Origin: an uncultured Lentisphaeria bacterium
GTDB lineage: Bacteria; Verrucomicrobiota; Lentisphaeria; JABSQK01; CAJWLW01
Assembly: GCA_913042885.1 (NCBI GenBank)
Contig: CAJWLW010000004.1
Span: 1 to 54,446, forward strand
Reading direction: 5' to 3'
DNA: 54,446 nucleotides
The notes beneath the pieces were generated by a model, which was not told where the DNA came from, made no database searches, and saw only the letters and a program-made list of their open reading frames with translations. Positions 9,224-18,443 of this stretch are shown here, piece after piece. Made by a program: the position numbers and the translations under genes. Positions within the stretch are counted from its first letter, which is position 1. Every line of letters starts with the position of its first letter.

Positions 9224-11500
9224 TCACTTGGCATCAAGCCATATTTCGTCGTAACCCACAACACCCGAAGCACGCCGAAGCCCCAGGAAGAAAGCGACCC
9301 GCCGGGCGGTTTCCGGTGCCACGACCTCGCCGCTGACACGCGTCCAACCGAACGTACCCAGGCGCAGTTTCGCGGCGTGCGCCTTGCCGGCATCGTCAAC
9401 ACCCAGGACATAGGAGCGCACGGCCTGCTGCCCCGTGTCGTTCGTCCACCGGGCAAACACCACCGGCCCGCCTTTCTCATTGAACGGTTTCAGGTCCTTC
9501 GCCCGGAGTTGCAGGTTGATGCCGTATCGGGTGCCGGGCACGGTCGGCAGCGAGGGTGTCCACCAGCCTTCACCGGCCTCATGCGTAAGCGCCGGCGTGC
9601 CGCCCGTCACCTTGAGCCCCCAATAATTGTCCGGCCGCGGCGCAGTGCGCAGTTCCTTCCGCCATTCCTGCGTCCACGGCCCGTCGCAGCTCATCACCGC
9701 CGCCCCGCGGGTGACCGTTCCGGTCGTCGTCATCAGGCCGCCCGGCCAAACCGGAAATCCCTTCCATCCGGGATAGAGTCCGCCTGCCAGCAGGCCGTCG
9801 CCCCGCCCGGGCCGCCAGAAGTACGGCCGGTAGCTCACGCCGATCTGTCCGCTGATCGCCTGTCGCAGCAGCATCGGGTTGGCGAGCATGGGCAGGAGCT
9901 CCTGTGGATCCTCGGCGTACGGCACCCGAAACCTGATCATGCCCAGCTCACCATCGGTGGGTTGCCGGACCTCGCCGTGGCGTTCGTTGCCGGTTGCCTC
10001 ACGGACACTCGCGATGTCAGTGAGCCGGCCACCGTCAACCCCATGCGTTATGATGCTGTGCTCCGGCCAGAAGACGTTGTAGTCATGGCTGCCCGCCTGT
10101 TTTCCCGCCGCCGGCGGGTCGAAACCGACCGCGAAATGCCCGCTGTAAAGCAACCAGTTCCGCGTCGCCCGCGAATCGCTCATGAAGCTTGTATTCCACG
10201 CGGTTATCGCGCGGTTCGTGCGGTTGATGTAATTACCGTAGACCAGGCACCAGTTGTTGGCTCTCAGGCCAACGCCGACATTGAGATCCTGCAGGGCGTT
10301 GAACCCGATGAAATTGAAGTTCTGCGTGTGCTCGACATAGATGCCGGTCTGCTCGTGCGCAACCGTGTTGCCGTATATGGCGTTGAACTCACTGGAGATA
10401 TCGCACCACACGCCGGTCGCCGCGATGCCGGATTCCTTCTTGGCATCGACGAGGACGTTGTTGCGAATGGTTGAAAAATTGCCGGCGTTGGATTTGAGCA
10501 CGCCGAACCACTGGTTGGGAAGGATGGCCGGATGCAGGCCGCAGCGGTTGATCAGGTTGTCCTCGATCACAAAGCCGTGACCAGTCCAGTAAATGCCCTG
10601 GAACTGACTGTCGACAATGGTATTGCGCCGGATGATGTTGCCGGCACCGCCCAGGTGGATGCCAGCGGACCTGCCGGTCCGCAGCGAGCCGCCGGGCTCG
10701 GTGATCAGGCAGTCTTCGATGATGCAGTGGAAGGATCCCGAACAATGCAGGCCCAGCCGCGAGCGGTGCAGCCGCAATCCCTTGATGCGGATGTACTGCC
10801 GGCCATCAAACCAGACGTCGTGTTCCGAGATCTCGATCGTTCGCCCGACGGCGGGGTTGCCGCCGCCGGCGTTGACAATCACCAGCCGCTTCTTCGTGTC
10901 AACCGTCCAGCAGTTGGGCGTGTCGTCGGTCACCTCGTAGAAGACGTGCTCACGGCGCACTGCCCGGCCTTTGGCATCGGGGCTGACCGCCTCGCCCGTC
11001 ACTTCATCGATGCCGATGATCTTGACCGCCTCAGGCAGGCGCTTCCCATTGACGAACACCTGGGTGGGAGACCTGCCGGGCTCGGGGTAGCGTACCGAAG
11101 GGTGGGGATAGGACACGGCGAAGACGTCTTTCTGACCGGCCACCGGCTGCCATTCATCAGCCGCCACGAGCCGGGTGCCGACCAGCACTACGGGGTCGTC
11201 GCCCCAGGCGACAAAACTGATGAACTTTGCCGTGCCGTGCTTGAATTCCCCGTCATTTTTGATCCACACCGTCTCGCGATACTCGCCGCCTTTGATCCAC
11301 GCGGTGTCGCCGGCCACGACCGTTTCCGCCGCCTTCTGAATCGTCTTCCACGGCGCCTGTTCCGTCCCCGGATTGCCGTCCGCGGCCTGCGGATGCTTCT
11401 GATCCACGAAGTATTCTGCGGCCGTGGCCCCGAATGCCACAGCAAGCAGGCAGATCAACCCGGCACTTATGTGTGTCTGCCGTACAGCGCAGTCCCTCAT
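9224..11500 (-). CDS. secreted right-handed parallel beta-helix protein with C-terminal jelly-roll
   Basis: A 758-residue protein with a signal peptide (about 1-28, ending ATAA) and the same entry module as the protein at 133-2622 (YFVDQ, DGNPGTEQAPWKTIQKAAE, GGEYRE). Beta-helix rungs (IRRNTIVD, IEDNLINRCG, IRNNVLVD) fill about 200-480. The last 170 residues look like a carbohydrate-binding jelly-roll (GWWTPSLPTVPGTRYGINLQ, near-C-terminal YDEIWLD). It is probably a secreted polysaccharide lyase or binding protein; catalytic residues were not identified. Start: ATG at 11500 with AGAGG upstream; the frame extends to 11584 but would overlap the preceding gene. Spacing is 34 nt from the SDR gene before it and 7 nt to the dehydrogenase after it. 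Confidence 0.8.
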   Translation of the reverse strand: MRDCAVRQTHISAGLICLLAVAFGATAAEYFVDQKHPQAADGNPGTEQAPWKTIQKAAETVVAGDTAWIKGGEYRETVWIKNDGEFKHGTAKFISFVAWGDDPVVLVGTRLVAADEWQPVAGQKDVFAVSYPHPSVRYPEPGRSPTQVFVNGKRLPEAVKIIGIDEVTGEAVSPDAKGRAVRREHVFYEVTDDTPNCWTVDTKKRLVIVNAGGGNPAVGRTIEISEHDVWFDGRQYIRIKGLRLHRSRLGLHCSGSFHCIIEDCLITEPGGSLRTGRSAGIHLGGAGNIIRRNTIVDSQFQGIYWTGHGFVIEDNLINRCGLHPAILPNQWFGVLKSNAGNFSTIRNNVLVDAKKESGIAATGVWCDISSEFNAIYGNTVAHEQTGIYVEHTQNFNFIGFNALQDLNVGVGLRANNWCLVYGNYINRTNRAITAWNTSFMSDSRATRNWLLYSGHFAVGFDPPAAGKQAGSHDYNVFWPEHSIITHGVDGGRLTDIASVREATGNERHGEVRQPTDGELGMIRFRVPYAEDPQELLPMLANPMLLRQAISGQIGVSYRPYFWRPGRGDGLLAGGLYPGWKGFPVWPGGLMTTTGTVTRGAAVMSCDGPWTQEWRKELRTAPRPDNYWGLKVTGGTPALTHEAGEGWWTPSLPTVPGTRYGINLQLRAKDLKPFNEKGGPVVFARWTNDTGQQAVRSYVLGVDDAGKAHAAKLRLGTFGWTRVSGEVVAPETARRVAFFLGLRRASGVVGYDEIWLDAK

Positions 11501-11534
11501 GTCTCTTGCCTCTGTGTCACAGTCAGGCGTGCTT

Positions 11535-12371
11535 CTATTCGGTCCCGGGCGTTTTCTCTGCCACGAAGCCGATTTCGGTCTCAATGCAGCTCACATCGTA
11601 GACGGAATCGTACTCATGTCCAGGCTTTTCAAAATGTGACAGATCGACGTCACGTCCCCACCAGTTTCCAAGAATCTCGGCAACGGGAGCTGCAACCCAG
11701 GCTTTGGGGCTGGTGGCATTCATGGTGCGCACGCCGGGCCTGTACGGTGCTTCCGCGGCCATCGTGAAAACGCGGACGGCATCACTGAGTGCCATGACCG
11801 TGATGATTCCCAAGCCCCATTCCGGCAGGGGCCCTGGGTTCATCGGGGCAGGCATGCGCTCATCCGGCTTTACGGTTGACAAACGCAGGTTGACCACATC
11901 AATCTCGGGGTTCTGCCGGTGATAGTATTTCGTGACTTCTTCCATCATGTGCTTGGAGAACCCATACCCATCACGGTCGAGACAGGGATGGTCGTCCGGG
12001 ATGGGAATCCGGTCCGGCCTGAACGATGTATTTTGGACGCCCACAGCCGCGATAGAGCTGGCCATCACGAACTCTCGACAGCCGCGATCCATCAGGTACC
12101 GCATCAGACAGCGTGTACCCTCGACATTGACCAGCATGCCATCACGCTCCAGACAGCCGCCCGTAACGGCACCAAGGTGGATGACGACGTCGATCGGATT
12201 GTCGTCGAGACGCTGCAAATCCTCGAACGAGCAGAAATCACCTCGAATCCAGGGGAGATCCAGGCCGGGATCATTGCGGCTCATGCAGACCACGTCGTGC
12301 CGGACTGACATGGCGCGTACAAGCGCACGCCCAATGAATCCGCTGGCACCAGTAATCAACACCGCGCTCAT
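11535..12371 (-). CDS. NAD-dependent epimerase/dehydratase-family SDR
   Basis: A 278-residue extended-type SDR. The nucleotide-binding motif GASGFIG is at 8-14, the catalytic Ser is in MASSIAAVG (about 106), and the YxxxK pair is Tyr136/Lys140 in YGFSK. Members act on nucleotide sugars or, as in uronate/aldose dehydrogenases, on free sugars at C1. Start: ATG at 12371 with GGAAGG five bases upstream; a GTG at 12377 is less likely because it overlaps the SD. It lies 33 nt after the MDR gene. In this fucosidase cluster an aldose 1-dehydrogenase role is plausible, but this is inference. Confidence 0.82.
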   Translation of the reverse strand: MSAVLITGASGFIGRALVRAMSVRHDVVCMSRNDPGLDLPWIRGDFCSFEDLQRLDDNPIDVVIHLGAVTGGCLERDGMLVNVEGTRCLMRYLMDRGCREFVMASSIAAVGVQNTSFRPDRIPIPDDHPCLDRDGYGFSKHMMEEVTKYYHRQNPEIDVVNLRLSTVKPDERMPAPMNPGPLPEWGLGIITVMALSDAVRVFTMAAEAPYRPGVRTMNATSPKAWVAAPVAEILGNWWGRDVDLSHFEKPGHEYDSVYDVSCIETEIGFVAEKTPGTE

Positions 12372-12404
12372 GAACACCTTCCCGACGACGTGAAGCCGGT
12401 GGCT

Positions 12405-13412
12405 TCAGGTCTGCCAATTAATGACAACGCCGACAACATCCTTGTCCTGTCCTTCATTGATGCTCTGATACATCGCCGGCGCTTCCATGAAGCCGATGCG
12501 ATGGCTTATGCACTGTTCCCATTTCAACGCCCCCATCGCCATGTTCTTCACGACGGCTCGTCGACAGGGCTGCAGGCCGTCATCGCACGGGAAAAACATC
12601 TTCAGACGTTGAGCGTGCGGAGGAAGAAAGTGCATGGATACCGGCTCGCTGCCGTAGTTCCCCTGCCAAACAAAGCTGCCGTGCTCACGGCACAGCGCGA
12701 TTGCCGGATCGATGCACTGGGGAATCCCCGTGCATTCGAAGACAACATCGGCGCCCTCGGGAGCAATGCGCCTCACTTTTTCGGCGACATCGCTGGATCG
12801 CCCGTCGATCACAAAGTCGGCGCCCTGGGCTTTGGCGATCTCCAGCTGCTTGTCATTGATATCGACCGCAACCACCACGCAGCCGCGGTGTGCGCAAGCG
12901 GCAACAACGCCCAACCCGATCAGGCCGACGCCGTGCACAACCACGGTCTGTCCCATTCGGGGGTTCGCCATATCCACGCCGTACAGCCCTACCGCAGGCA
13001 TCACGAACATGCAGGCTACGTCATTCGCCGCGCCGGGGATCATGTGATCAACGTCCTTCCTCGTGTTGGCCCGCGTCACAATGTGGCTGCAATGCGCGCC
13101 GCAAACGCAACTGACCGGGGCGCCGTCGGGCAGCGCCATGGTGTCGTTGCGCCGGAAGTAGACCTCGTCACCCACCTTGAAGCTATCGATTTCGGTGCCA
13201 ACTGCTTCCACGATACCTGTGCCCATGTAGCCTATGCACAGGGGATAAGGACCCCACGACATTTTGTTTTGGATCAAGGCGAATTCCGTTCCAACGCTCA
13301 CCCCGGTATAGAGGGTCCGGATCACAATCTGATCGGGTGCATGGTCCTCCAGAACCACTTCCTCGATCGAGAAGCTCTGTTTCGCATCACAGATGAGCGC
13401 GCTTGCATTCAT
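12405..13412 (-). CDS. MDR-family dehydrogenase lacking the usual zinc motifs
   Basis: A 335-residue MDR oxidoreductase with the Rossmann motif GVGLIG at 161-166, followed by VVAVDINDKQLEIAKAQGAD. The GHE zinc motif of classical members is replaced by YMGTGIVEAVG, and the four-Cys structural loop is missing; only a CVCGAHC cluster near 102-108 remains. This resembles the branch annotated as BchC/threonine-dehydrogenase-like. It may use NAD(P)H without zinc or with a different ligand set. Start: ATG at 13412; a TTG at 13418 is also in frame; no strong SD is seen. A good promoter (13461-13489) lies directly upstream, so this gene can begin its own transcript. Confidence 0.78.
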   Translation of the reverse strand: MNASALICDAKQSFSIEEVVLEDHAPDQIVIRTLYTGVSVGTEFALIQNKMSWGPYPLCIGYMGTGIVEAVGTEIDSFKVGDEVYFRRNDTMALPDGAPVSCVCGAHCSHIVTRANTRKDVDHMIPGAANDVACMFVMPAVGLYGVDMANPRMGQTVVVHGVGLIGLGVVAACAHRGCVVVAVDINDKQLEIAKAQGADFVIDGRSSDVAEKVRRIAPEGADVVFECTGIPQCIDPAIALCREHGSFVWQGNYGSEPVSMHFLPPHAQRLKMFFPCDDGLQPCRRAVVKNMAMGALKWEQCISHRIGFMEAPAMYQSINEGQDKDVVGVVINWQT

Positions 13413-13460
13413 GGTCAAAAGAACCCCGTGAGGAGCGTTTCGGTTGTTGTACCTCGTTAC

Positions 13461-13489
13461 AGCATAACGCGATGCCCGCGCGCAGTCAA
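13461..13489 (-). promoter_or_regulatory. sigma-70-type promoter inside the minus-strand cluster
   Basis: Read on the minus strand: TTGACT (13489-13484, 5 of 6), exactly 17 bases, then TATGCT (13466-13461, 4 of 6). The start would fall near 13454, about 42 nt before the ATG at 13412. It sits in the only gap above 100 nt within the seven-gene run, so the four downstream genes may be expressed separately from the first three. Confidence 0.6.
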
Positions 13490-13548
13490 GGCAGGAGGCA
13501 AGCCGTCAGGAGCGAACCATCCGGGCACCAAACCCGGCGCCTGAACAG

Positions 13549-14763
13549 TCACTCATAGGTGATGTAATCGCAGTCGGCGCCTGGATCTCCAAAATCAGGA
13601 ATCTTCAGCAGTTCCCCTTCTCTTTTCGCCGATTCATGGGCAATGATTCCCGGAACTGTGTAGCGGGCGGCAGCCCAAACATGATTTGGTGCGAGTTTGT
13701 TTTGTACTACGGAACGGACGAAATCATCCACCAGAAATTGATGGGAACCGTAATGGCCATTGGGCTGGTCCGTGAATTCCCGGGGCAGCCTTCCTATGGG
13801 ATGGATGTCAGAAAGCCCTGAGAAGAAGTCATCCTGTTCTCCGCCCACCAGCTCCGGCTTTGCTTCACTGTCCAGTTTCTTGCACCGGAGCAGGTCACTC
13901 AACTCCAGTTTACTCCTGTCCAGTTCCGTCCAGAACAGAGCGTTCCCTTGCTGTTCAAAACAGCCTTCCGTCCCATAGATACTGGTCCGCACACAGTTTC
14001 CTACACCGTGTCCAATTCTCCGGAATTCGTTCACCCGGCACATGCCGCCGTCCGAAGTTCGAAAGAGGGCAGTCTGGTTACTGAATGGATTATCCCACAG
14101 GTTCTTATCCCGGCCGAAGACATTGTCCTCATTCCTGTCAGTGTAGCCCAAACATGACACCTGGGTGAGAGAAGCTCCCGTCACCGAGATTATCATGCTG
14201 GTGGAATGAGTGGGATAGTACATGGGTGGAATGCCCGCAACCTTCTGCCATTCTTCGCCGCCACTGTGCTGATAAGCTTCATAGAACCCGTGGGACATGT
14301 CGTGAAGATACTCTCCCTCGCCGTATACAAATGCACCAAATTCGCCTTTGCTGAATCTCTCACGGCAATACAACGCGGCAGGATAGTAGTAACTTGTTTC
14401 ACCCATCATGTACATGAGGCCCGTCGCCGCCACGGCACTCACCAGCTCTTCGATCTCCTCCACTGTTATTGCGGCCGGCACCGCTGAATACACATGCTTG
14501 CCCTTGTTCAAGGCTTCCAAGGCCTGGGGCCCGTGCATATGCCTCTGTGTGATGATGGCGACAGCGTCCACATCGCTGCTGCAGAGAGCTTCGTGGGACT
14601 CATAGGTATCCTCGATCTGGAACTCGGCTGCCACGTCATGCCGTCGTTCGGGAAGGACCTCGGCCAAGGCGACCGACGTCACATTGGGATGTGCTTTGAA
14701 CAGGGGGATAAAAGATTGGGCAAAGCTGCCCGCGCCCGTGATACCAATCTTGATCTTCTTCAT
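13549..14763 (-). CDS. Gfo/Idh/MocA-family oxidoreductase, EKP motif replaced
   Basis: A 404-residue protein. An N-terminal Rossmann domain starts KIGITGAGSFA (about 5-15); the C-terminal alpha/beta domain is of the glucose-fructose oxidoreductase type. In most members the strand near residue 93 ends with EKP, whose Lys is catalytic. Here the site reads VYSAVPAAIT, so that Lys is missing, as in a divergent AVPA-type branch common in PVC sugar loci. It may still bind NAD(P) but the chemistry is uncertain. No signal peptide. Start: ATG at 14763 with AGGA seven bases upstream, 11 nt after the GH95 stop, so the two genes are probably co-transcribed. Confidence 0.82.
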   Translation of the reverse strand: MKKIKIGITGAGSFAQSFIPLFKAHPNVTSVALAEVLPERRHDVAAEFQIEDTYESHEALCSSDVDAVAIITQRHMHGPQALEALNKGKHVYSAVPAAITVEEIEELVSAVAATGLMYMMGETSYYYPAALYCRERFSKGEFGAFVYGEGEYLHDMSHGFYEAYQHSGGEEWQKVAGIPPMYYPTHSTSMIISVTGASLTQVSCLGYTDRNEDNVFGRDKNLWDNPFSNQTALFRTSDGGMCRVNEFRRIGHGVGNCVRTSIYGTEGCFEQQGNALFWTELDRSKLELSDLLRCKKLDSEAKPELVGGEQDDFFSGLSDIHPIGRLPREFTDQPNGHYGSHQFLVDDFVRSVVQNKLAPNHVWAAARYTVPGIIAHESAKREGELLKIPDFGDPGADCDYITYE

Positions 14764-14774
14764 TGACCGTCCTG

Positions 14775-17177
14775 TCAGTTCGTGCTGGGTAACCCAACAA
14801 GTTGATAAGTCTGCCACGCCGTCGTCTCAAACTCAATGACCGTCGGTTCAAGCGAAGTAACTTCAACCGCCGTACCATCCTGCTCGACAATCACCGCCAC
14901 GCTGGTTCGCAGTCGGCATAGTCTGCCTAGTGACGAGCGAACCTCAGCATGAACGAGTGAGCCACTTTTCCAGACAAGGTCGATTTCAAAGCCGCCTCGG
15001 GCGCGTAACCCCGTTACTTGACCGTCAGCCCAGGCGGTGGGCAGCGCCGGTAAGAGATGAATTTCGCCCGCGTGGCTTTGCAGCAGCATCTCGGCGATGC
15101 CGGCAGTGATACCGAAATTGCCGTCGATTTGGAAAGGGGGATGGGCGCCAAACAGGTTGGCGTAGATGCCGCCTTCGTCACAAATGGTCACGCGATGCTC
15201 GACCAGGTTGATCGAGTTGCAGATCATTTTATAGGCGTGATCACCGTCCTCAAAGCGCGCCCAGAAATTGACCTTCCATGCCATCGACCAGCCGGTGCCG
15301 CCATCACCGCGCAGCTCCAGGGAACGCTTCGCCGCGTCGCACAATTCCGGTGTGCCGCGTGGCGTGATTTGACGCCCCGGATGCAGGCCGAACAAATGAG
15401 ACACATGCCGATGCTTGTTCTCAGGATCATCCCAATCACGCCACCATTCCTGAAGTTGGCCGTGTTGCCCCACTGCGGGCGGGAACAGCCGTTCACGTGC
15501 TGTTTTCAAGTCAGATCGAAATGTCGTGTCAACGTCTAAAATGCCCGCTGCCTCGATACAGTTCGTGAATAAGTCCCAGATCAGGGCCATGTCCATTGTC
15601 GAAGCGGCACTGACCGCTGCTGATTGTCCGTCCGCCGTGGTGAATTCATTCTCCGGCGACGTCGCCGGCACAGTGACCAGATGCCCATCGTGTTCCACCA
15701 GCCAATCCAGGCAAAACTCGGCGGCTCCTTTCATCGTCGGATATGCTGTCTGGCGTAGAAATTCGAGATCTCCGCCGAAGGCATAATGTTCCCATAAATG
15801 CTGACTGAGCCAAGGCCCGGCCATCGCCCACATCGCCCAAACCGGGTTAGCGGCGCCGTAATTGCCGACTTGGCCGGTTTGCCGCCAGAGGTCCGAATTA
15901 TGATGCGCGACCCAACCCCGACACCCATAATTCGCCTGCGCAGTCTGACGCCCCGTTACGCTCAGGTCTTTGATAAAATCGAGCAGCGGTTGATGACATT
16001 CCGCGACGTTCGTCGTTTCCGCTGGCCAATAGTTCATTTCCGCATTGATATTGATGGTATAATTACTGTTCCAGGGTGGCCTGACCTGATCGTTCCAAAT
16101 TCCCTGCAGATTGGCTGGCTGTGTTCCCGCCCGCGAACTGGCAATCAAGAGATAACGGCCATATTGGAACAGGAGGGTGATCAACTGAAGATCACTGTCC
16201 GGCTTGAAATTGATGATGCGTTCATTCACGGGCTGCTTCACGGCGTCAGTTGTGCCCAACCTCAGTGCAACGCGGCCGAACTGGGCCTGGTAGTCGGCCA
16301 GATGGGCTTGTCGAAGCGTATCGTAGGATTCTTGAGTCGCGGTCTCCAGCTGCTCGGTCGCCTGGCGGACAGGATCTTTTCCCGGCAACCCCGGCGATTT
16401 GTCGTAGCCATTAAAACTTGAAGCTGCGGCGAGATAGAGCGTAACCGCATCTGCCCCGGAAACGACCAATGCTTCATCTTCAAGCGTAACCTGCCCCCCT
16501 GCGGCAACGGCTTGCAAATGACAGGCAAACCGCATGCCTTTTTCAGCATCATAGGTGATTGGATTGTCGGTCTGATAAAAGATTGGATCCATGTGGCTGG
16601 GGACTTTCCCTGTCAGGCTCAATCCGGCGGGTGCGCCGGATTGAGTCTCATGGGGATGCGGGCTGCAAAATCGAGCGCGAAATCCCAGTCGTCCGGGCTG
16701 ATCGCAGGTCAGTCGCATGACAATGACTTGATCAGGGTAGCTGGCGAAGACCACGCGTGTGAAGGTGACGCCATCGACCTGATAGCGCACAGTGGCCGTT
16801 GCCTGCGTCAAATCCAAATCGCGATAGTACCCTCGAGGCGGCCCGGCATGCTCGAATGATATGTGCAGATCACCCAAAGGCTGATAGGCTTGGGTGAAGG
16901 GCCCCTGCATGCGCTTGCTCAAAGCGGTGGCCTTTTCGTAGTCACCCGCAAAAATCGCGCCCCGCACTTCGGGTAATAAATCTCTGGCGCCGGGCGTAGT
17001 CGTGTCTTTCGGAGCGCCGGACCAAAGCGTATCTTCATTCAGTTGCAGGTGTTCTTCGGCAACACCGCCAAAAATCATCGCCCCGAAGCGGCCATTCCCC
17101 ACAGGCAGTGCCTGAACCCAGGCTTCTGCTGGTTGGTCATACCATAGTTTCAGCGGGTTTTTACTGGTGTCAGTCAC
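14775..17177 (-). CDS. glycoside hydrolase family 95 protein (alpha-L-fucosidase-type)
   Basis: An 800-residue protein with full-length GH95 architecture: an N-terminal beta-sandwich ([26 protein letters not shown]), an (alpha/alpha)6 barrel and a C-terminal beta domain. Family signatures around the active site are intact: [10 protein letters not shown] near 378, SPENEF near 506, GDGGTGWS, and [15 protein letters not shown] near 682. These hold the Asn, Glu and Asp residues implicated in the inverting mechanism. Characterised members cleave alpha-1,2-L-fucosides or, in some cases, L-galactosides. No signal peptide, so probably cytoplasmic. Start: GTG at 17177 with AAGGGA about seven bases upstream. 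It lies 46 nt after the SDR gene and 11 nt before the Gfo gene. It is the best functional clue for this cluster. Confidence 0.92.
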   Translation of the reverse strand: MTDTSKNPLKLWYDQPAEAWVQALPVGNGRFGAMIFGGVAEEHLQLNEDTLWSGAPKDTTTPGARDLLPEVRGAIFAGDYEKATALSKRMQGPFTQAYQPLGDLHISFEHAGPPRGYYRDLDLTQATATVRYQVDGVTFTRVVFASYPDQVIVMRLTCDQPGRLGFRARFCSPHPHETQSGAPAGLSLTGKVPSHMDPIFYQTDNPITYDAEKGMRFACHLQAVAAGGQVTLEDEALVVSGADAVTLYLAAASSFNGYDKSPGLPGKDPVRQATEQLETATQESYDTLRQAHLADYQAQFGRVALRLGTTDAVKQPVNERIINFKPDSDLQLITLLFQYGRYLLIASSRAGTQPANLQGIWNDQVRPPWNSNYTININAEMNYWPAETTNVAECHQPLLDFIKDLSVTGRQTAQANYGCRGWVAHHNSDLWRQTGQVGNYGAANPVWAMWAMAGPWLSQHLWEHYAFGGDLEFLRQTAYPTMKGAAEFCLDWLVEHDGHLVTVPATSPENEFTTADGQSAAVSAASTMDMALIWDLFTNCIEAAGILDVDTTFRSDLKTARERLFPPAVGQHGQLQEWWRDWDDPENKHRHVSHLFGLHPGRQITPRGTPELCDAAKRSLELRGDGGTGWSMAWKVNFWARFEDGDHAYKMICNSINLVEHRVTICDEGGIYANLFGAHPPFQIDGNFGITAGIAEMLLQSHAGEIHLLPALPTAWADGQVTGLRARGGFEIDLVWKSGSLVHAEVRSSLGRLCRLRTSVAVIVEQDGTAVEVTSLEPTVIEFETTAWQTYQLVGLPSTN

Positions 17178-17223
17178 GGCTTATCCCTTTGAATTTCAAC
17201 GCCGTTCCAGTCTGCTCCACACA

Positions 17224-18012
17224 CTACTGTGCGCTATCGAGCGGCTCGAAACCAACAACTGCTTTGGCATGGTCGAGATCCATCCAGCGCCACGGGCTGG
17301 CCGATAGCCCGTAGAAGATGTCGAAGCGCACGTCGGCAGGCGCCTCGATACAGCACTCGATCATGCGGGCGATGTCCCCGTGACTGCACCACCAGGACCT
17401 TTGGGACGGTGCGTTTTCATTCTTTTTGTTGATCGCGCCGATCCGCACGCAGATGACGGACATGCCGTGCGCTTCCACATAGGCGCGGGACAGCGATTCG
17501 GCCCACACCTTGCTGGCGCCGTACAGGCAATCCGGCCGCACTTCCGAAAGATGCGTGACCAGCGGAATCTCCGCAGGCAGGTCGACCTCCGCAGCTTCCT
17601 CGACCGCCCGAATCCCCGGGTCACGCCGGTAGCCCCAGTTCACCATGATACTGCTGGCATTGACGACCCGCTCGACGTCGGCCTTGCGACTCGCCTCCAG
17701 CACCGCGTAGCTACCGACAATGTTGGACGGCAGGATTGACTCCCAGTCGGCCTCCGAGTTCGGATTGGCAGCCAAATGGACCACCAGGTCCTTGCCGTCG
17801 ACGGCACCCTGAACTGCATCGGGATCGGCCACATCCACGAGATAAAAGCGGTCATCGGGCACGGTGCGCCCGGGCGAACCCGGGTCCGATGACTCCTGTT
17901 GCCAGTCGAGACCGTATACCGCGTAGCGCTCCGGAAACTGCGACAGATACTTATACACTATCCCACCGATCAGCCCGGACGTCCCAGTAATCAAAACCTT
18001 CTTCGCAGACAC
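17224..18012 (-). CDS. NAD-dependent epimerase/dehydratase-family SDR (uronate/aldose dehydrogenase-like)
   Basis: A 262-residue SDR with the motif GTSGLIG at 10-16, NASSIMVNWG carrying the catalytic Ser, and Tyr164/Lys168 in YGASK. The size and the LYGASKVWAESLSRAY helix resemble the uronate dehydrogenase branch that oxidises sugars at C1. Start: GTG at 18012 with AGGAGA seven bases upstream; a strong SD supports the rare start codon. It is the first gene of the seven-gene minus-strand run. With the fucosidase behind it, an L-fucose dehydrogenase-like role is attractive but unproven. Confidence 0.82.
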   Translation of the reverse strand: MSAKKVLITGTSGLIGGIVYKYLSQFPERYAVYGLDWQQESSDPGSPGRTVPDDRFYLVDVADPDAVQGAVDGKDLVVHLAANPNSEADWESILPSNIVGSYAVLEASRKADVERVVNASSIMVNWGYRRDPGIRAVEEAAEVDLPAEIPLVTHLSEVRPDCLYGASKVWAESLSRAYVEAHGMSVICVRIGAINKKNENAPSQRSWWCSHGDIARMIECCIEAPADVRFDIFYGLSASPWRWMDLDHAKAVVGFEPLDSAQ

Positions 18013-18443
18013 GTATTATCTCCTGATGGAGTTTTCCAGTGGTACCATGTTGCGGCATCGCCTACCCGGACTCGCAACTACTCAGCAACCGCAAATGAAC
18101 ATGAATGGATACTTGATTTGATGGCGCGATGTTCAAGGTCATGGCAACAGCGATGGAAAACCAGTGGCGGTAAGATACCCGATCCGCTGACGGTTGGCTA
18201 ATTCAAGGCAAACAAGCTCGGGGAAAGAAGCGCACTTCACCTGTGGCCCTGGTGATGAACCGCCAAAGAGACATGGCAATCTCTCAGTTTTACCGCAATA
18301 TTGAAAATCGCCGAACGCGAGTCATCTCCTCAGTGGCCCCGCGTGCGTGACGCAGCGCAATTGGCCCGGCTTTCCTCCAAAGCAGCACCTGAGAAACATA
18401 CGCGTTGCCCGAAGGGTATTCGCGGCAGCAGAGAAACTCACAA
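18013..18443. other. 431-nt divergent intergenic region
   Basis: This gap separates the minus-strand sugar cluster from the plus-strand dioxygenase gene and must hold promoters for both. No clear -35/-10 pair was found for either strand. No convincing small gene, repeat or terminator was found. Confidence 0.6.
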
